A stretch of DNA of 64,000 nt from Euptelea pleiosperma (lineage: Eukaryota; Streptophyta; Magnoliopsida; Ranunculales; Eupteleaceae), in NCBI GenBank assembly GCA_035048495.1, contig CM068546.1:37094674-37158673 (forward strand). The letters are read 5' to 3'. Under the pieces are notes generated by a model, which searched no databases, was not told where the DNA came from, and saw only the letters and a list, made by a program, of their open reading frames with translations. Positions 46,826 to 58,679 of this stretch are shown here, piece by piece. The position numbers and the translations under genes are program-made. The stretch's first letter is position 1, and every line of letters starts with the position of its first letter.

Positions 46826-46930
46826 GTGGGTGTCCAAATTGGATGGGATGCTTTTTTCTCAAAAAAAAAGGTATTGTCTAAGATGTGGGTGCCCAGCTGA
46901 AATATGTGGGTGCCCGTAGATGTTCCAAAA
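46675..46930. repeat. Dispersed repeat with internal (GA)n tract
   Basis: Order: 'gccgtggggcctata', a (GA)n run (46772-46821), 'gggtgggtgtcc', then 'gtgggtgcccagc' and 'gtgggtgcccgtag'. Copies in the same order are at 16350-16530 and 61630-61765. The microsatellite is thus part of the element. Confidence 0.6.
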
Positions 46931-47225
46931 ACAAAAAAAAACTAGTAGAGAACAAAATGTCAGTTGTTCTTATAAGATTACATAAATAAGAATAAATTTT
47001 TTATGTGGACCATTTTTCCACCTGGGGCACATAAAATGTGCCACATGGCACTCTTTCAGCCCCCCCTGGGCCATGAACGGTGGTATTGGATCAGCAAAAT
47101 ATTTTGTACTGCAATGTTTGGGCCCAATGCACCGTTTTTATCAAAAGGGTGGCGATGGAACAAGCTGTTGCTTAAAGCCTTAAACCAAAAGCGTCAGCTT
47201 AAGCTAGCACCATTTATTATACTCA

Positions 47226-47512
47226 CTGCTGCCACCTGGGCCCACTGACCGTAGGGATGTTTAGCCCACGCCTTGGTCAGTAGTACACACACCAAAATTC
47301 ACCGTACATGGTAATCTCTCTAGCCATTAGATTTTAGTGCTTCTTAAGGCATGATTCTAGCCGTTGAATTCAACCATTTTTTTGAGTACTAAAATCAACA
47401 GCTAAAAATTATCACACAAGCTGATTTTTGATATGAATGTCTACCAAGCGGTGGAATAAACATCCATGCGGTCAGTGGTCCCATATGGAAGCGGTGAGTA
47501 ACAAAAATGATG
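47226..47512. repeat. F2 MITE core without terminal ends
   Basis: It runs from 'ccacctgggcccactgaccg' to 'gcggtgagtaacaaaaatga' with inverted 'catccatgcggtcagtgg'. The terminal GGGTCGTGATGTAACAAG is absent. Confidence 0.6.
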
Positions 47513-48179
47513 CTAGCGGCTCTTTACATCGCGACCCTAGTCAAAACCGACTACAGAGAAAACTACAATACCAGAATACAACGCCGCCCGATATCCCACA
47601 ATTCCATTACAATTTAGAATGGCACGTTGGGGGCCCACTATCCGCCACCATCACCAACCATTGGGACCACTGGCCGGTCAGTTTTTCAAGAGGCGAGGCC
47701 CGGTTGAGACTGCTTTTATCAATTTGATTAGAAAAAAAATGAGCTAATTCTGTGTAGTACCTGAGCATGATATACGTGGCCTGATCACGCTACCACTTGA
47801 TTACAATCGGATGGTGACCGACCAGTTGCCAACATACATATTTATGGGTCTGCCGAGAGGGGCAAAAGGTTTAAAAAGACAAGGAGTTGGCCCAAAATAA
47901 TCAAGACAACGGGTAAGGGGTAGCAGATGCAAGCGTTCAGAAGCAAGCGCGGCCTAGAACATTGGTGGGTGGCCTACACACAACTGTGGGCTTGGGCTTG
48001 GGCTTGTATGATAGCAATGGGGAAACAGTACTTAAGCTGCATTTGTTTACCGCCAACACGCGTGCATTGACGCCAACTTCGTTTATTTCGCGAGTTTGTA
48101 TTTGTATTTAGTTCTCCGATTCCGTTAAGTGCTGATTTTGTGTATATGCACACATGATATTGTTATGGATCACACCTTG

Positions 48180-48500
48180 TTAAACCTTAATACATTGACA
48201 TGTAGCACATGGGATCCTACCTAGCATGTGGGCCCACATGATATGCTAATCAGTTGACATGTGGACCCACATGGCACATGGGACCCACATGATATTTGGA
48301 ACCACACAACATATGGGACCCACATAACACGTGAGACCTTGGTGGTATACTAACACTGAATATGTGGGGGCACACTTGACATGTAGGGTCCACCTTATGA
48401 TGGATTAGGTTGAGCCGACGTCGCATATAAAATTCACTTGATAATTGATTGATATGATACATGGGAGTCCACATGGGTATGTAGGACCCATATATAAGAC
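48180..48500. repeat. Imperfect minisatellite of 'catgggacccacat' type
   Basis: Repeated words 'acatgggacccacatg', 'atgtggacccacatgg' and 'atatgggacccacata' occur in array with spacers. No coding potential. The surrounding spacer (47513-49200) shows no gene. Confidence 0.6.
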
Positions 48501-49194
48501 GTTGATTATGCGGGGCCTACTTAACTTGATACACAAGTGAATGAAACGTCTGTTTTTAGAGTATTGTTCATCAAGCACAATATATGTGCAATGTATTTTA
48601 TAATTTTCCATCATTGTTCATCCAAATGCTTTAGATTAAAAAATGTGTAACTTTAGTCTTGTGCGAATTAAGATATGTGCGCATTCTCGGAAACACGCAC
48701 ATCGAATGTGGAATAAACAAACGCAGGCTTAGTGAATTCTTACACGAGTGGGCTCCTCAGAAACGTTTCTTAGAGTTTTAAATATAATGGGCTTGATCAA
48801 TAGGTCCAATAGTATTTTAATACACCAAATTAAAGTTAAGGAGTTTTTGATATACCCTCATGTTATCTTTAAAATTTGACATACCCCTACAATTTGAAAA
48901 AGCTGACATACCCCTATGACCTGGTTCACTGTTATTTGACCAGTGTTGACTCGAGTTGACCACAATTTTTATTAAAGGACAAAACTGCCCTTGTCTTCAA
49001 CCTTAGAACAAGGGTTTTGGATCAAAACTCCGAATCAAACGGTTGGCTACTCCGAATCAAACTCCGAATCAATAACTATACCGCTAAATGCTAGGAGGTC
49101 ATGAGAGGGGCTACATGGGCGATTTCCAGAGGATGGAAAAATATTTGGATTGAGTCTGACTCAAAGGCATCAGTGCGTGTTTTCTCTCGAGGAA

Positions 49195-49600
49195 TATTCA
49201 TTCCTAAAAGAGTGAGAGATGGTTGGTATCAGAGCAGGGAGCTCCAATAGGTCACGAGTTCGATTCCTTGGTAGAGTACGAGGGAGTGTTGTTGGAGTGT
49301 GTTATTTGGCTATGTGGCCAACACTCTACCTTTGTGGGTCCTTTGATATACATTGTTACACCTCCCTCTAACAATTTAAACTTTTAAAGTTGTTGTCAAC
49401 AACCCCAACGCCCCTTTAAAAAATATATATAATCTCTGGTACAATAAAATACTCGAAGTACCCCCAATACAAGTTGCACTCCAACACACACTATACTAAC
49501 GTATACCAGTACCGTGTAAAACTGTGGCTTAACCAATAGTAAAGTCCCTCTAGAACAGAAACTTCCTACATAATACGAGACACCTAGCTATCACAATACT
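49195..49600 (+). mobile_element. Retroelement fragment (copia primer site or tRNA-derived SINE) followed by a dispersed repeat
   Basis: 'ttggtatcagagcaggg' at about 49224 contains TGGTATCAGAGC, the tRNA-iMet primer site. 'cacgagttcgattcc' 25 bp later resembles a polymerase III B box. 'gtgttggagtgtgttatttggc' follows. The part 49420-49580 matches 2960-3150. No reverse transcriptase remains. Confidence 0.45.
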
Positions 49601-49768
49601 GATGGTAATAATAATTTAAAAACTAATCAAGTACAGACATGATGCTCAAGATGCCATAGAACATTACATGAATAAATACATTCATATACATGTATTTATC
49701 ACATTTATGTATTTGCCACATGTATGCAAGTATGGGTACATACATACAGCCTACTAGTTTACATCCCC

Positions 49769-50089
49769 ATGGCTAGTGAACTCATTTGACTTCAAATCTT
49801 CGCAGAAAGTGCAGAAAAAGTAGAAAACTTTGCAGTAGGAGAACGCTTAAGGTGAGAATCATTCCAAGTTATGGAAGTCTTCTATCGAAAGGGAATTCGG
49901 TGAGTTGCAACACCACAAAAATCTTTGTCAGACTATCCATACATTCCTGTCAAAGACCCCTATCAATGACAATGAAGAGCAAAATCAAGAACTGGGTATG
50001 TTGCCGATCTACCAGATGACGTTAGTGACAGCGACGATTCGGAGTTCTATGGACCAATTGTCAGAGATTGGGCCATTAGAACAACCTAG
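49769..50089 (+). pseudogene. Unidentified decayed reading frame with five internal TGA codons
   Basis: One frame of 107 codons runs from an ATG (MASELI) to TAG. It is interrupted only by TGA, at 49787, 49853, 49901, 49967 and 49973. The end reads DLPDDVSDSDDSEFYGPIVR, an acidic, protein-like composition. Each TGA could derive from CGA by C-to-T change. Two TGAs (49853, 49901) lie in GTGAG donor-like contexts, so this may instead be several small exons. I do not recognise the family. Confidence 0.4.
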
Positions 50090-51630
50090 ACCAAGTAGAA
50101 GAACTATCCCTCTTTTGTCTCTAACAACTGAAACCGCATTCTATATCCAATGCAGACAATTTAGATCACCATCCATGCCCTTTTGGCCCACAAGCATGGG
50201 GATACTTTGAGATAAGGTAGATAAGGGGAGCCCAAAAGAAGGGTAACTTAACGTTTTTGCTCCACTTGCTACTGTAAAAGGTGATCATAAAAGGTGTGTT
50301 TGGAATTGCAAGGCATGCTTAGTCCAATGTGGGAAGGAAGTGACAGCCTAGAAACTGATCAAACTGCCTCTTGAGAGCTAAGAGAACATTCTAGTTAGAA
50401 AAATTGAACAGTGTTCATATCATCATCATCATCATCATCAACAACAACAACAAAATGCCTTATCCTATCTAGTTGAGGAGATTATTCTAAGTATCATCAT
50501 AGAAACTCATTTAGTATTTTTACAAGCACTATTTCATGCCGCTGCATGATACAAATATTCATATCCGCCGAGACGTCGCATTCAGACCCAAAACTCTGAG
50601 TAGTCTAATTTTTTTTTTTTTGGGTTTTTTGGTAAGTGTTGGTTGAATGAATCTAACCATGGATTTCTCATTAAAAATCCAATCAGCTTGCACCGCATGT
50701 AGACGGCAAATGAGTGGGTAACATGGACTCATTTTCAGAAGATGAACAAAGTTGAGTAGCAGCACTCTCTCTCTCCAAGTGTTTTCTACACCAACAGCTT
50801 AAGAAAAAAACTTGTAAGTCAGGCAGCAGTTTCTAGCTGCCCCTTGATGGCCTCTTGATTGAATGGCCCTGATTTCAAGAGCCCACGCTTAGAAGTTCAA
50901 AGAGACCTATAAGCAATAATCCTGATGGGGGTATCGTATCATATGATTATCAAACATACGGATATTATTAAGGAAAATTTGGATAATCATGCTCTTAATA
51001 TAGTGCAGTCTTATCGATATCTAAATGGGGAGGGGTGGAGAATGTAAAGGGATGGTCTTTGAGGACTTGGTTTTCAGATGGCAGTTGATTATGCGTAGGG
51101 ATAGTTAGGGGTTCTGTTGTTAAGTGGAGGTTTTCTCGACCTCCCATTTTATTGTGCCGTAGCCCTTTTCGTTTCTTTATAAAATTTTACCTTATCAAAA
51201 AAGAAATAAAATAAAAAATCAGAGGTAAGATTGTAATTTATCTACAACAATTTGGAATGTTATGAACATTTGAATAAAGCAGGGAACCAACGGTCAAATT
51301 TTGAGGCTTAACACATGTGCCGGCCTTAGCCCCCCTATATCTTGGAAAGTTGGTCTATACAGTTAAGCATTAGATCTGCAACTTCTTTTATCCGTTCATC
51401 AATCCATCCATGGAGAGGACCAGGACCACTAAACCCACCACCCAAAAGAGCTTTTTTCCATTGCTGCTTAGAGATTCAGAAGTGAAAACTTAGTCAGAAT
51501 CCGGCATGCCTGTCAGTATTAAGAAACTCAAGCATGAGCATCAATTGACAAAGTGAAAAAACGTGGAAAAATCTCCATCGAAACACTTGCAATTTGTAAC
51601 TATGGACCACCTTTTCCACTTACTGGAGAT
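50090..51630. other. Spacer upstream of the polygalacturonase gene
   Basis: It holds a (ATC)n(AAC)n tract (50418-50455) followed by 'aaaatgccttatcctatcta', which in reverse looks like a retroposon tail, and a poly-T run near 50610. The rest shows nothing recognisable. Confidence 0.4.
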
Positions 51631-51631
51631 C

Positions 51632-51639
51632 ATATATAA
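51632..51639 (+). promoter_or_regulatory. Probable TATA box of the polygalacturonase gene
   Basis: ATATATAA lies 51 bp before the start codon, at a position consistent with a short leader. No other element was assigned. Confidence 0.45.
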
Positions 51640-51689
51640 TCCATTTTGCTTCTCCTTCCTTGTTCGATTTCAATTTCTGCAGCAAAACC

Positions 51690-53168
51690 ATGTCTGTAAA
51701 AGGTGTCCCAAAGTATCCTGATTATCGGTTTTCCTTCGTTCGAATTCTCCTTGTCCTCTTCCTCTTAAGGCCTGTCACTGCAAGAACCAGCCACAGTAAG
51801 GACATTAAACACCATAACTATCATAAAGGATACAAACGTCACAGCCATAGCCCTTTTCATGGCTCTTCAACTAGTACTGGATACAACTCATACCAACCTT
51901 ATAACACTATCTTCGACGTGCTGTCCTTCGGGGCAAAGGGCGACGGAGTAGCCGATGATTCTAAGGTTGTAAAAACCCAATATTAGCACCAATGTTGTCT
52001 GTAGTATTTTATTATACAAAATGGGTTTTTGTTCTGTTAGTATTATTATATGAGCTACTCTGCTTATGATGATTATCAGGCGTTTCTAGCAGCATGGACA
52101 GCAGCTTGTGCAGTTGAATCTGCAATGGTTGAGATCCCATCTGAATTCCGGTTCCTCATAGGCCCAATCACACTCCAAGGTCCTTGCAAGCCTGGTCTAG
52201 TTCTTCAGGTTTCAAATTCTTGCCTTCAGATAAATCAAACAAGCTGTTTATCTTCAAAAAAGTAATTTATATATGCTACTCAATCATGGATCATTATCAG
52301 ATAGATGGAACAGTGATTGCACCAGCAGATCCAATTGCATGGCCAAAGCCAGGGCTGCTGCAGTGGATCAATTTCAAGAAGCTTCATGGGTTCTCAATCC
52401 AGGGAAGTGGCACAGTAGACGGTCAAGGTTCGGCATGGTGGACCATAACTGAATTTCAGCTCAACCAGGTTTGTTACAGAAATCTCAATAAAAACTTGGC
52501 AGGATTTTTTTTCTTACTTCAGAGCCCAACATACTAACATGAATGTGATTGTCCTTTTCGAGTTTACAGCCAACCAGCAACAGCTCGAGGAACTATCCAA
52601 AGGTGAAACCGACAGTAAGTAAATCTTCTACTAGCTATAAGACTAAAACTTGCCATGACAGTTGAGATGCATTTCAGATTACAATTATCATAGATGATTC
52701 AACATCACCAAGTGTGATTTCAGGCAATGAGATTCTACTCGAGTTTGAATATTACAGTCCGTGATATCCAAATTCAAAACAGCCCACTGTGCCACTTGAA
52801 ATTTGACAACTGTTTCGGGGTTAAGGTATCCAATATCACAATCTTGTCGCCTGGTGACAGCCCCAATACCGACGGGATCCACCTTCAGAATTCACAGGGA
52901 GTTGAAGCGGAGTACTCTTCGATCTCATGCGGTATTATACCATTGGAACTTTGGAGGTTCATCTGTGGGTTTCTGTGATACACTAGGACAACCAAATCAT
53001 GGTGTTTTGTTTGGTGTACTTGGGCAGGTGATGACTGCATCTCGATTCAAACAGGCTGTTCAGATGTGAATATCCATCACATTAGATGTGGCCCTGGTCA
53101 TGGAATCAGGTGCATTAAAAGGGCTTCTTGTCTTCCATTATTTGACATAAGCTTTTTTTTTTCTCTCT

Positions 53169-53202
<34 letters not shown>

Positions 53203-53815
53203 TGTAATCTAACCTTTTGTGGTATGCAGTATAGGAGGATTGGGAAAGGATGGTAGCTTGGCCTGTGTTTCAAACATTGTTGTCCAAAACTCCACAATGC
53301 AAGATACCCTCTATGGAGTCAGAATCAAGACCTGGCAGGTTTGCTACTTGGATTCAAATTCCATTCATCTTTTAGCTTTCAACATCTAACATCTCCTGTA
53401 CTGTAAACAGGGCGGAGTTGGGTCTGTAGAGTCAGTATTGTTTTCCAACATTAAAGTCTCCAATGTGAAAGTACCAATCGCAATTGATCAGTTCTACTGC
53501 AACAATAAGGTGTGCAACAACAAGACAGATGCGGTGGCTGTAACTAATATTACCTACAATCAAATCAACGGGACTTACGCGACACGGGCAATCTACTTAG
53601 CTTGCAGTAACAGCATCCCTTGTACTAATATCAGCATGGGCAATCTATTACTAATTCCATCAACCACAGCTCGGGGGTTGAAGCAGGCACTATGTTGGAA
53701 CTCGTATGGTAGATCTCAGGCTCCTGTTTTTCCCACCAGTATAGACTGTTTAGAAAAAAGTAACCCGCCGTATAAGAAAGGTAATAGCTTAAACATGACC
53801 AAATTCACATGTTGA
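51690..53815 (+). CDS. Polygalacturonase, glycoside hydrolase family 28
   Basis: Eight exons (51690-51965, 52080-52208, 52301-52468, 52570-52614, 52724-52931, 53028-53109, 53230-53338, 53411-53815) give 473 residues. A signal peptide covers about 1-32, followed by a His-rich linker (about 35-70) and the beta-helix domain from [12 protein letters not shown]. All four GH28 motifs are present: NTD (254-256), GDDC with Asp277/Asp278, GPGHG with His300, and RIK (334-336). It should hydrolyse homogalacturonan in the cell wall. The His-rich N-terminal stretch and overall layout resemble the Arabidopsis PGX3 group. Several Asn-X-Thr/Ser sites are likely glycosylated. Start chosen because it begins the signal peptide and follows a TATA box. 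Confidence 0.95.
53170..53202. repeat. C homopolymer, 33 bp, in polygalacturonase intron 6
   Basis: An uninterrupted run of 33 C follows a T-rich tract, 27 bp before the acceptor at 53229. It is in a polypyrimidine tract position. Confidence 0.9.
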
Positions 53816-54810
53816 AGACATGTCACTACGAATTCCAATTTCAGGAACCCCCTTCATGATATACAAGCAGGGTGCAGAAACCATGCTAAAAGCTAACTGC
53901 TTAAGCTCATACTATTATATGTCAAAATGAAAGTTAAATCAGTCTACTTGTTAGATGTAAATAGCATATTCATTAGTGCACCAATTGGGGAAAAACATGA
54001 AATCTTAAATCAGTGATTCTCAAACACACTGATTCTCTGCAGGCATTTTCCAATCAAATGTTTCATGGTAAAGATAATGAACCCAATTTCGGTGTTTTCT
54101 ACTCACTGAATAACACAAAGCTTCCAAACAAATGAAGAAGTGTGCCGGCTTTGTGGATGCATTATGGCACAGGCTGGCAAAGAGATTTTGCTTCCAAAGA
54201 GGACATGATAGCGAAAGAAAACATGTGTGGTGGGTTGTCCCTCTTGGAAGCTATGTTTTGAGTATGAAAATCTAAGTCATTTCGAACAGTTTAAGCCTGT
54301 TAGCTTACGAAACTTCTTGTACAGAATTCTTTCTAAAACCATCTCCAGCAAATGGAGGCTTTTCAAGCCAGGGTGCACAGAGTGCACTTCTGTTTTCTAT
54401 GCTGGCTTAGCCTGATATTGCCGAACAGGATTTGTACTCTAGCCTATATCACGTACTTCCAATGCCATGCTTCCATGTATGCCTAACCATGCTTATCAAA
54501 AACTTTAATAGAAATATTACGTACCCAGTATTTAGTTAAGCTTTAGCAACCTCCACATCCTATTGGAAACAGAATGATGAGATGAGCAAGGACCATCTGT
54601 CTGGTCATTTTCACCGAGTAAAGAAGAATTTTGTATATAAATATCTTTCAGCAGTATCTTACATCAGATTAATTATCCCGACTTGCCTGAAGCTCTCCAC
54701 ATCAAGATTTGCAAAATCATTCTTCCACCACAAATTACAAGATATTAAAACATGTAGGTGCAGGATTACCTACACAAACTAAGGCCACTAAGGCAAGATT
54801 ATCCACAACA
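53816..54810. other. Convergent 3' spacer
   Basis: The polygalacturonase and INO80B genes end towards each other here. The stretch should hold both 3' UTRs. No repeat or further gene was recognised. Confidence 0.4.
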
Positions 54811-57800
54811 TCAGCAGGTCGATACAGGCTGCATCTTTTCATGTATTGCCCTGTAGCACACGAGACTGCACAGTGGAAGCTTTGACTTGGAATCCCGGTA
54901 CTTGTATGTGTTAGTGCACGAAGGTCCCGCACATTTCTCACGTGGAGGAGGATAACTGAAAATCCAAACCAAGAACCTCATCAAAACATTGGCAAAGAAA
55001 CACAGATGTTGAGCGTAAGTAGTTAACCACAGCAATTGGAGAATAATCAATGTGGGTAATAAATTCTGACCTCTGTTGCCTAGGGTCAAATATACTCGGC
55101 AGGCCTATGTCTTTGGGGAACATAACTGTTGTCCCAGTGGGACCCATTACCCATCTTACAGTGTTCGATGCAAGTGTAATAGCATTGGCAGCTTTCTCCT
55201 GCATGAAACAACATTAATCCAAAATTAAACAGAAACGCTTGATCACAAAGAGGCCAAGAATTAGGTCCAGCCCAGGTCAGATCAAGGTGGATCCAGGTTC
55301 AGATCCAAAAGTACCCATTCCTACTCGGATCTTAGTATAAGCATCCATATCCTAACCGTTTTAGAATCTCTCAAACCAGATCCAACTCAAGATCCGATTT
55401 GTACATCAAATACGGGTTGGATACGGATCCAAAGAGGGTCAGATTGGGATAAAATATCTGAATTTGAAACCAATCTCAGTCCAATCATTTTTTCTTTCAA
55501 AATTAAACACAAACAAAGGAGCATCAAGGAGAAGAGAACATTTATTTCTCTATCACAGAGAGAGAGAGAGAGAGGTTCTATAGTAACATTTATAGAAATA
55601 CTAAGACTTCAGAAAGAAATGTTTTATAGTAACGTTTTTGCTCTAGTAGGTTTCATTCTGTTCTGTCAGGCTTCCTGTACCAGTTTTTTTCGTCGTTCAT
55701 GCATTGATCCAGAGCACCACCACCAAGCGCCTGACATGAAGCAGATCTAGTTCCAGGCAAAAGCAGATCCACAGAATCGTTTTAGATACACTAGTCGCAG
55801 ATTGAGACCGGATCTAGTTCACTCTTGTTAATCTCTCAAATGTCAAACAATACCATAAAAGTACAAACATACCACGTCTTTTGATTTTTATAAGCATTTT
55901 ATGGAACTGATTTTAAGAACTTACTTGCTGCTTCATTCTTTAGTACTTGCTACTACATTCCTTGTCCAATCGGATCCTAGGGTTGATTTGTATCTGACCC
56001 AGTCTGACTCGGATCTAGGGCACTAATCCGACTCCAACCCATTTTAATTTGATCTACCGGGGTGATCCGAGCCAGCAAAATATGGATTCGATTCAGCGGA
56101 TCTTGGTCCAGATCAGCCCCATTTCATGCCCTGGTCAGAATGTATATATAAATATAAAATATTTGTGCAGTTCTCAGTACCTGTGCTAATTCATCAAGGC
56201 GCTTCTTAATTTTATCTTCCCGCTTCTTCCTACTGGAATCCTGACCCAGTATTTTCCTGATTGCCTCAGCCTGTAAAATTCAAACCAAATAAGCATGTTT
56301 CCCGTCAACAAATTTAAATGGCTCACCTGGGACAAAAACAACCAAAAAACGACAGGCAAACCTCAGACTCCCTAGCTGCCTTCTCCACTTGCATTCTACG
56401 TCTTTGAGCAGCCTCAGCTTTCTTCAGCTGCTGCTCCACTTCAGAAAGCTTCTCCTTTTGCTCTGCCCATCGAACAATCAACAAAATAATAGAAAATTTT
56501 AATAGAAATGCAACAATTTTTTAATAATAACTAAAAGAGTGAAATAGTAAGTTCTCACTTCTTGGCGGGGCAGGGGGCAACCCATTTGGGAACTCAATTA
56601 GACTTGCACCAGATCCGGTAGAGACATCTTTGCCGGACTGAAGAGCCCGTTGACGTGTTGTGAGAGACATTTCCTTCTTACCTTCCATCAATGAATCAAC
56701 AGATTCCTTCTTCTGCTTCTTCCTCCTAGCTTCAGGCTCACCATCTGATACCTGTTCTTCCCCTTCCACGTAATCTGTATCCTCGAATACACTCTCTGAT
56801 CTTGACTTCTTTTTACAATCTCTGCCCAAGTGTGATGAACCATACTCCACATCTTCATCATATTTGCCATCAACTGTCCTACTCCTTGAAACATTCGAAA
56901 TCCTTCGTTGTTTCTTGCTTCCTTCTTCTTCATCATCTTCATACTCAGCACCATAATCCACGGGAACCTTGGAAGTTTTGAGTCTCTCGAGGTATCGAAT
57001 CTCCTCGTCTTCATCGCCATCCTCTAATGCCCCATCTAATACACGTCGTTTGGGGATGCGCTTGCTCTTACGAACTGGCACAAACTTGTCCGTTTGCTTC
57101 CCAGAGACACTATCATCAGGCATGTTGGCTCTTGAAGAATCCTCCTTCCTCGTATTAAAACCCCCTCTAGAGAATTCCTTCCATGATACTCCTTGCAAGC
57201 CACTCGGCTTCTCTGGAGGGAATTGATCATCATCCGAATTGTCCTGCACCAGAGACATAATTAATGAAAAGTTTTTGTAGAATTCTAGAACTTATTTTTA
57301 ATAATAAGCAATAGTACAGTAGTATCACAAGTATGAATACAGTAGGGACTCTTCCATACCACTGTCATACAAGTTCATTTGTCGGGGCTTAATTAGTCCA
57401 ACATAGATAATCTCCTGGCAAAAGAATCACCCTGAATGGATTATCCTAATCACCCAATCAAGTATGTGCTTCAAATGAACATGAGTACTGAAATTAATCC
57501 AATGGTTTGGATCATCTGATTTGGTTAATTTTTGGGTTAGGAGAACTCCTTGGTGGAGCCCATACATTGGATACTTTGGACTTCAACGCATATCTGCCAA
57601 GTAGACAATATAGATTATAGATCTAGTAGCAAAATGATTTTAAGGGAACTGGCATCATCACTCAAATAAGGGGCTCACGCATGTATTGATGTACATGCTC
57701 AAAGCAAGGGTAGTTGACCAATGCAAACGGGAGTAGGGTAATTCAGTTATCGGTCCTTGAGTAAGGAGATCTTTTTCCTAACTATAATAGTATGGGGCCA

Positions 57801-58563
57801 GTGCACAACTCTACATTTAATAATTTGAGAAAGAGCAATGGTGAAGTACCGGAAGAATCAGCTTCTGCCGTGGCCGAGGAGCATCTGAAGAACGAGAAGA
57901 CTTCATGGAAGACGACCCACCACCAGAGGCACCATCTGACGAAGTCTTAGGGTGTATAGTACGGGTGACACCCCCCACTTTGAGCTTCACTTTTCTTAGT
58001 TTGTTCTCATTCACTAATCCATCCGAATCTACACCTGAATGCCCCAAACTCCAGTTTTCGCCATTCCTTCCTCTGCTCATATGGTCGTCCGACTTTGTTG
58101 AGTGCAATTCAATGCTTTCCTTAACCTTGCTCATGCTTTTCCAATTAGCTGGGGCAAGCACACCTTCACTGCACCGTCTCAAGTCTGAACCACTTCGTCC
58201 CTGCTCGCTACTGCCTCTCGAACCACCATTTCCATAAAACCCATCAAAATATCCAAAAGCTCCATCATCCTTCCTAATCTTTTTACGGGCAATTTCACCT
58301 TCGCCTCTGTTAACAGACGAAACTCTCGAAGCACATTGGTTCAGATTGAACTCTTTCCTCCGAGAACTAGTGTCATGGCCAGTGTTCTCGTCACTGGAGA
58401 CCTTGCCCACATTATCTGAAGGAGGTGTGGATGACGATGGTGAAAGATCACGAATGTCTGGAAATGGCTGTGAATCAGATCGAGGTCGCCGTGATGTGTT
58501 ACTTCTCTTCTTCCTCACAGCACTGCCTACATTGTCAAATCCAGGAGCTCCAAATCCTTCCAT
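54811..58563 (-). CDS. INO80 chromatin-remodelling complex subunit B (IES2/PAPA-1-like, HIT zinc finger)
   Basis: Six exons (57850-58563, 56559-57243, 56362-56462, 56181-56270, 55071-55198, 54811-54955) join to 620 residues. The first 460 residues are charged, Ser/Arg/Lys-rich and probably disordered, with nuclear localisation-like basic clusters (RKKRS, RRKKQKK). The PAPA-1-like region is a Lys/Glu-rich coiled helix with EAIRKILGQDSSRKKREDKI (about 465-572). A short HIT-type finger follows with KCAGPSC and LPLCSLVCY (about 580-610). The family is a subunit of the INO80 remodeller that shifts nucleosomes and handles H2A.Z. Intron 4 carries degenerate 'gatccg' repeats. The ATG at 58563 starts the conserved MEGFG opening. 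Confidence 0.92.
55260..56140. repeat. Degenerate 'ggatcc/gatccg' dispersed repeats in INO80B intron 4
   Basis: Two blocks (55260-55500 and 55960-56135) carry repeated 'gatccg', 'ggatcc' and 'ggatctag' words. Similar sequence is at 1290-1460 and 63840-63960, both ending near 'ccattgaca(c/g)cccta'. The class is unknown. Confidence 0.45.
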
Positions 58564-58679
58564 TAGGGACGAAACTAAACTTACAGCACAGGGCTAGTTG
58601 TGGTGCTGCTCCTCCGAATATGAGAGAAGAACACCCAAGCTGCTTATTCCAGCAAGTCCAGAAATGCTAAACAAAAGAA

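Noticed and set aside
49787..49975. TGA codons as recoded (selenocysteine-like) sites
   Set aside because: Land plants lack selenoprotein machinery, and no conserved structure is evident. Decay or splicing is simpler.
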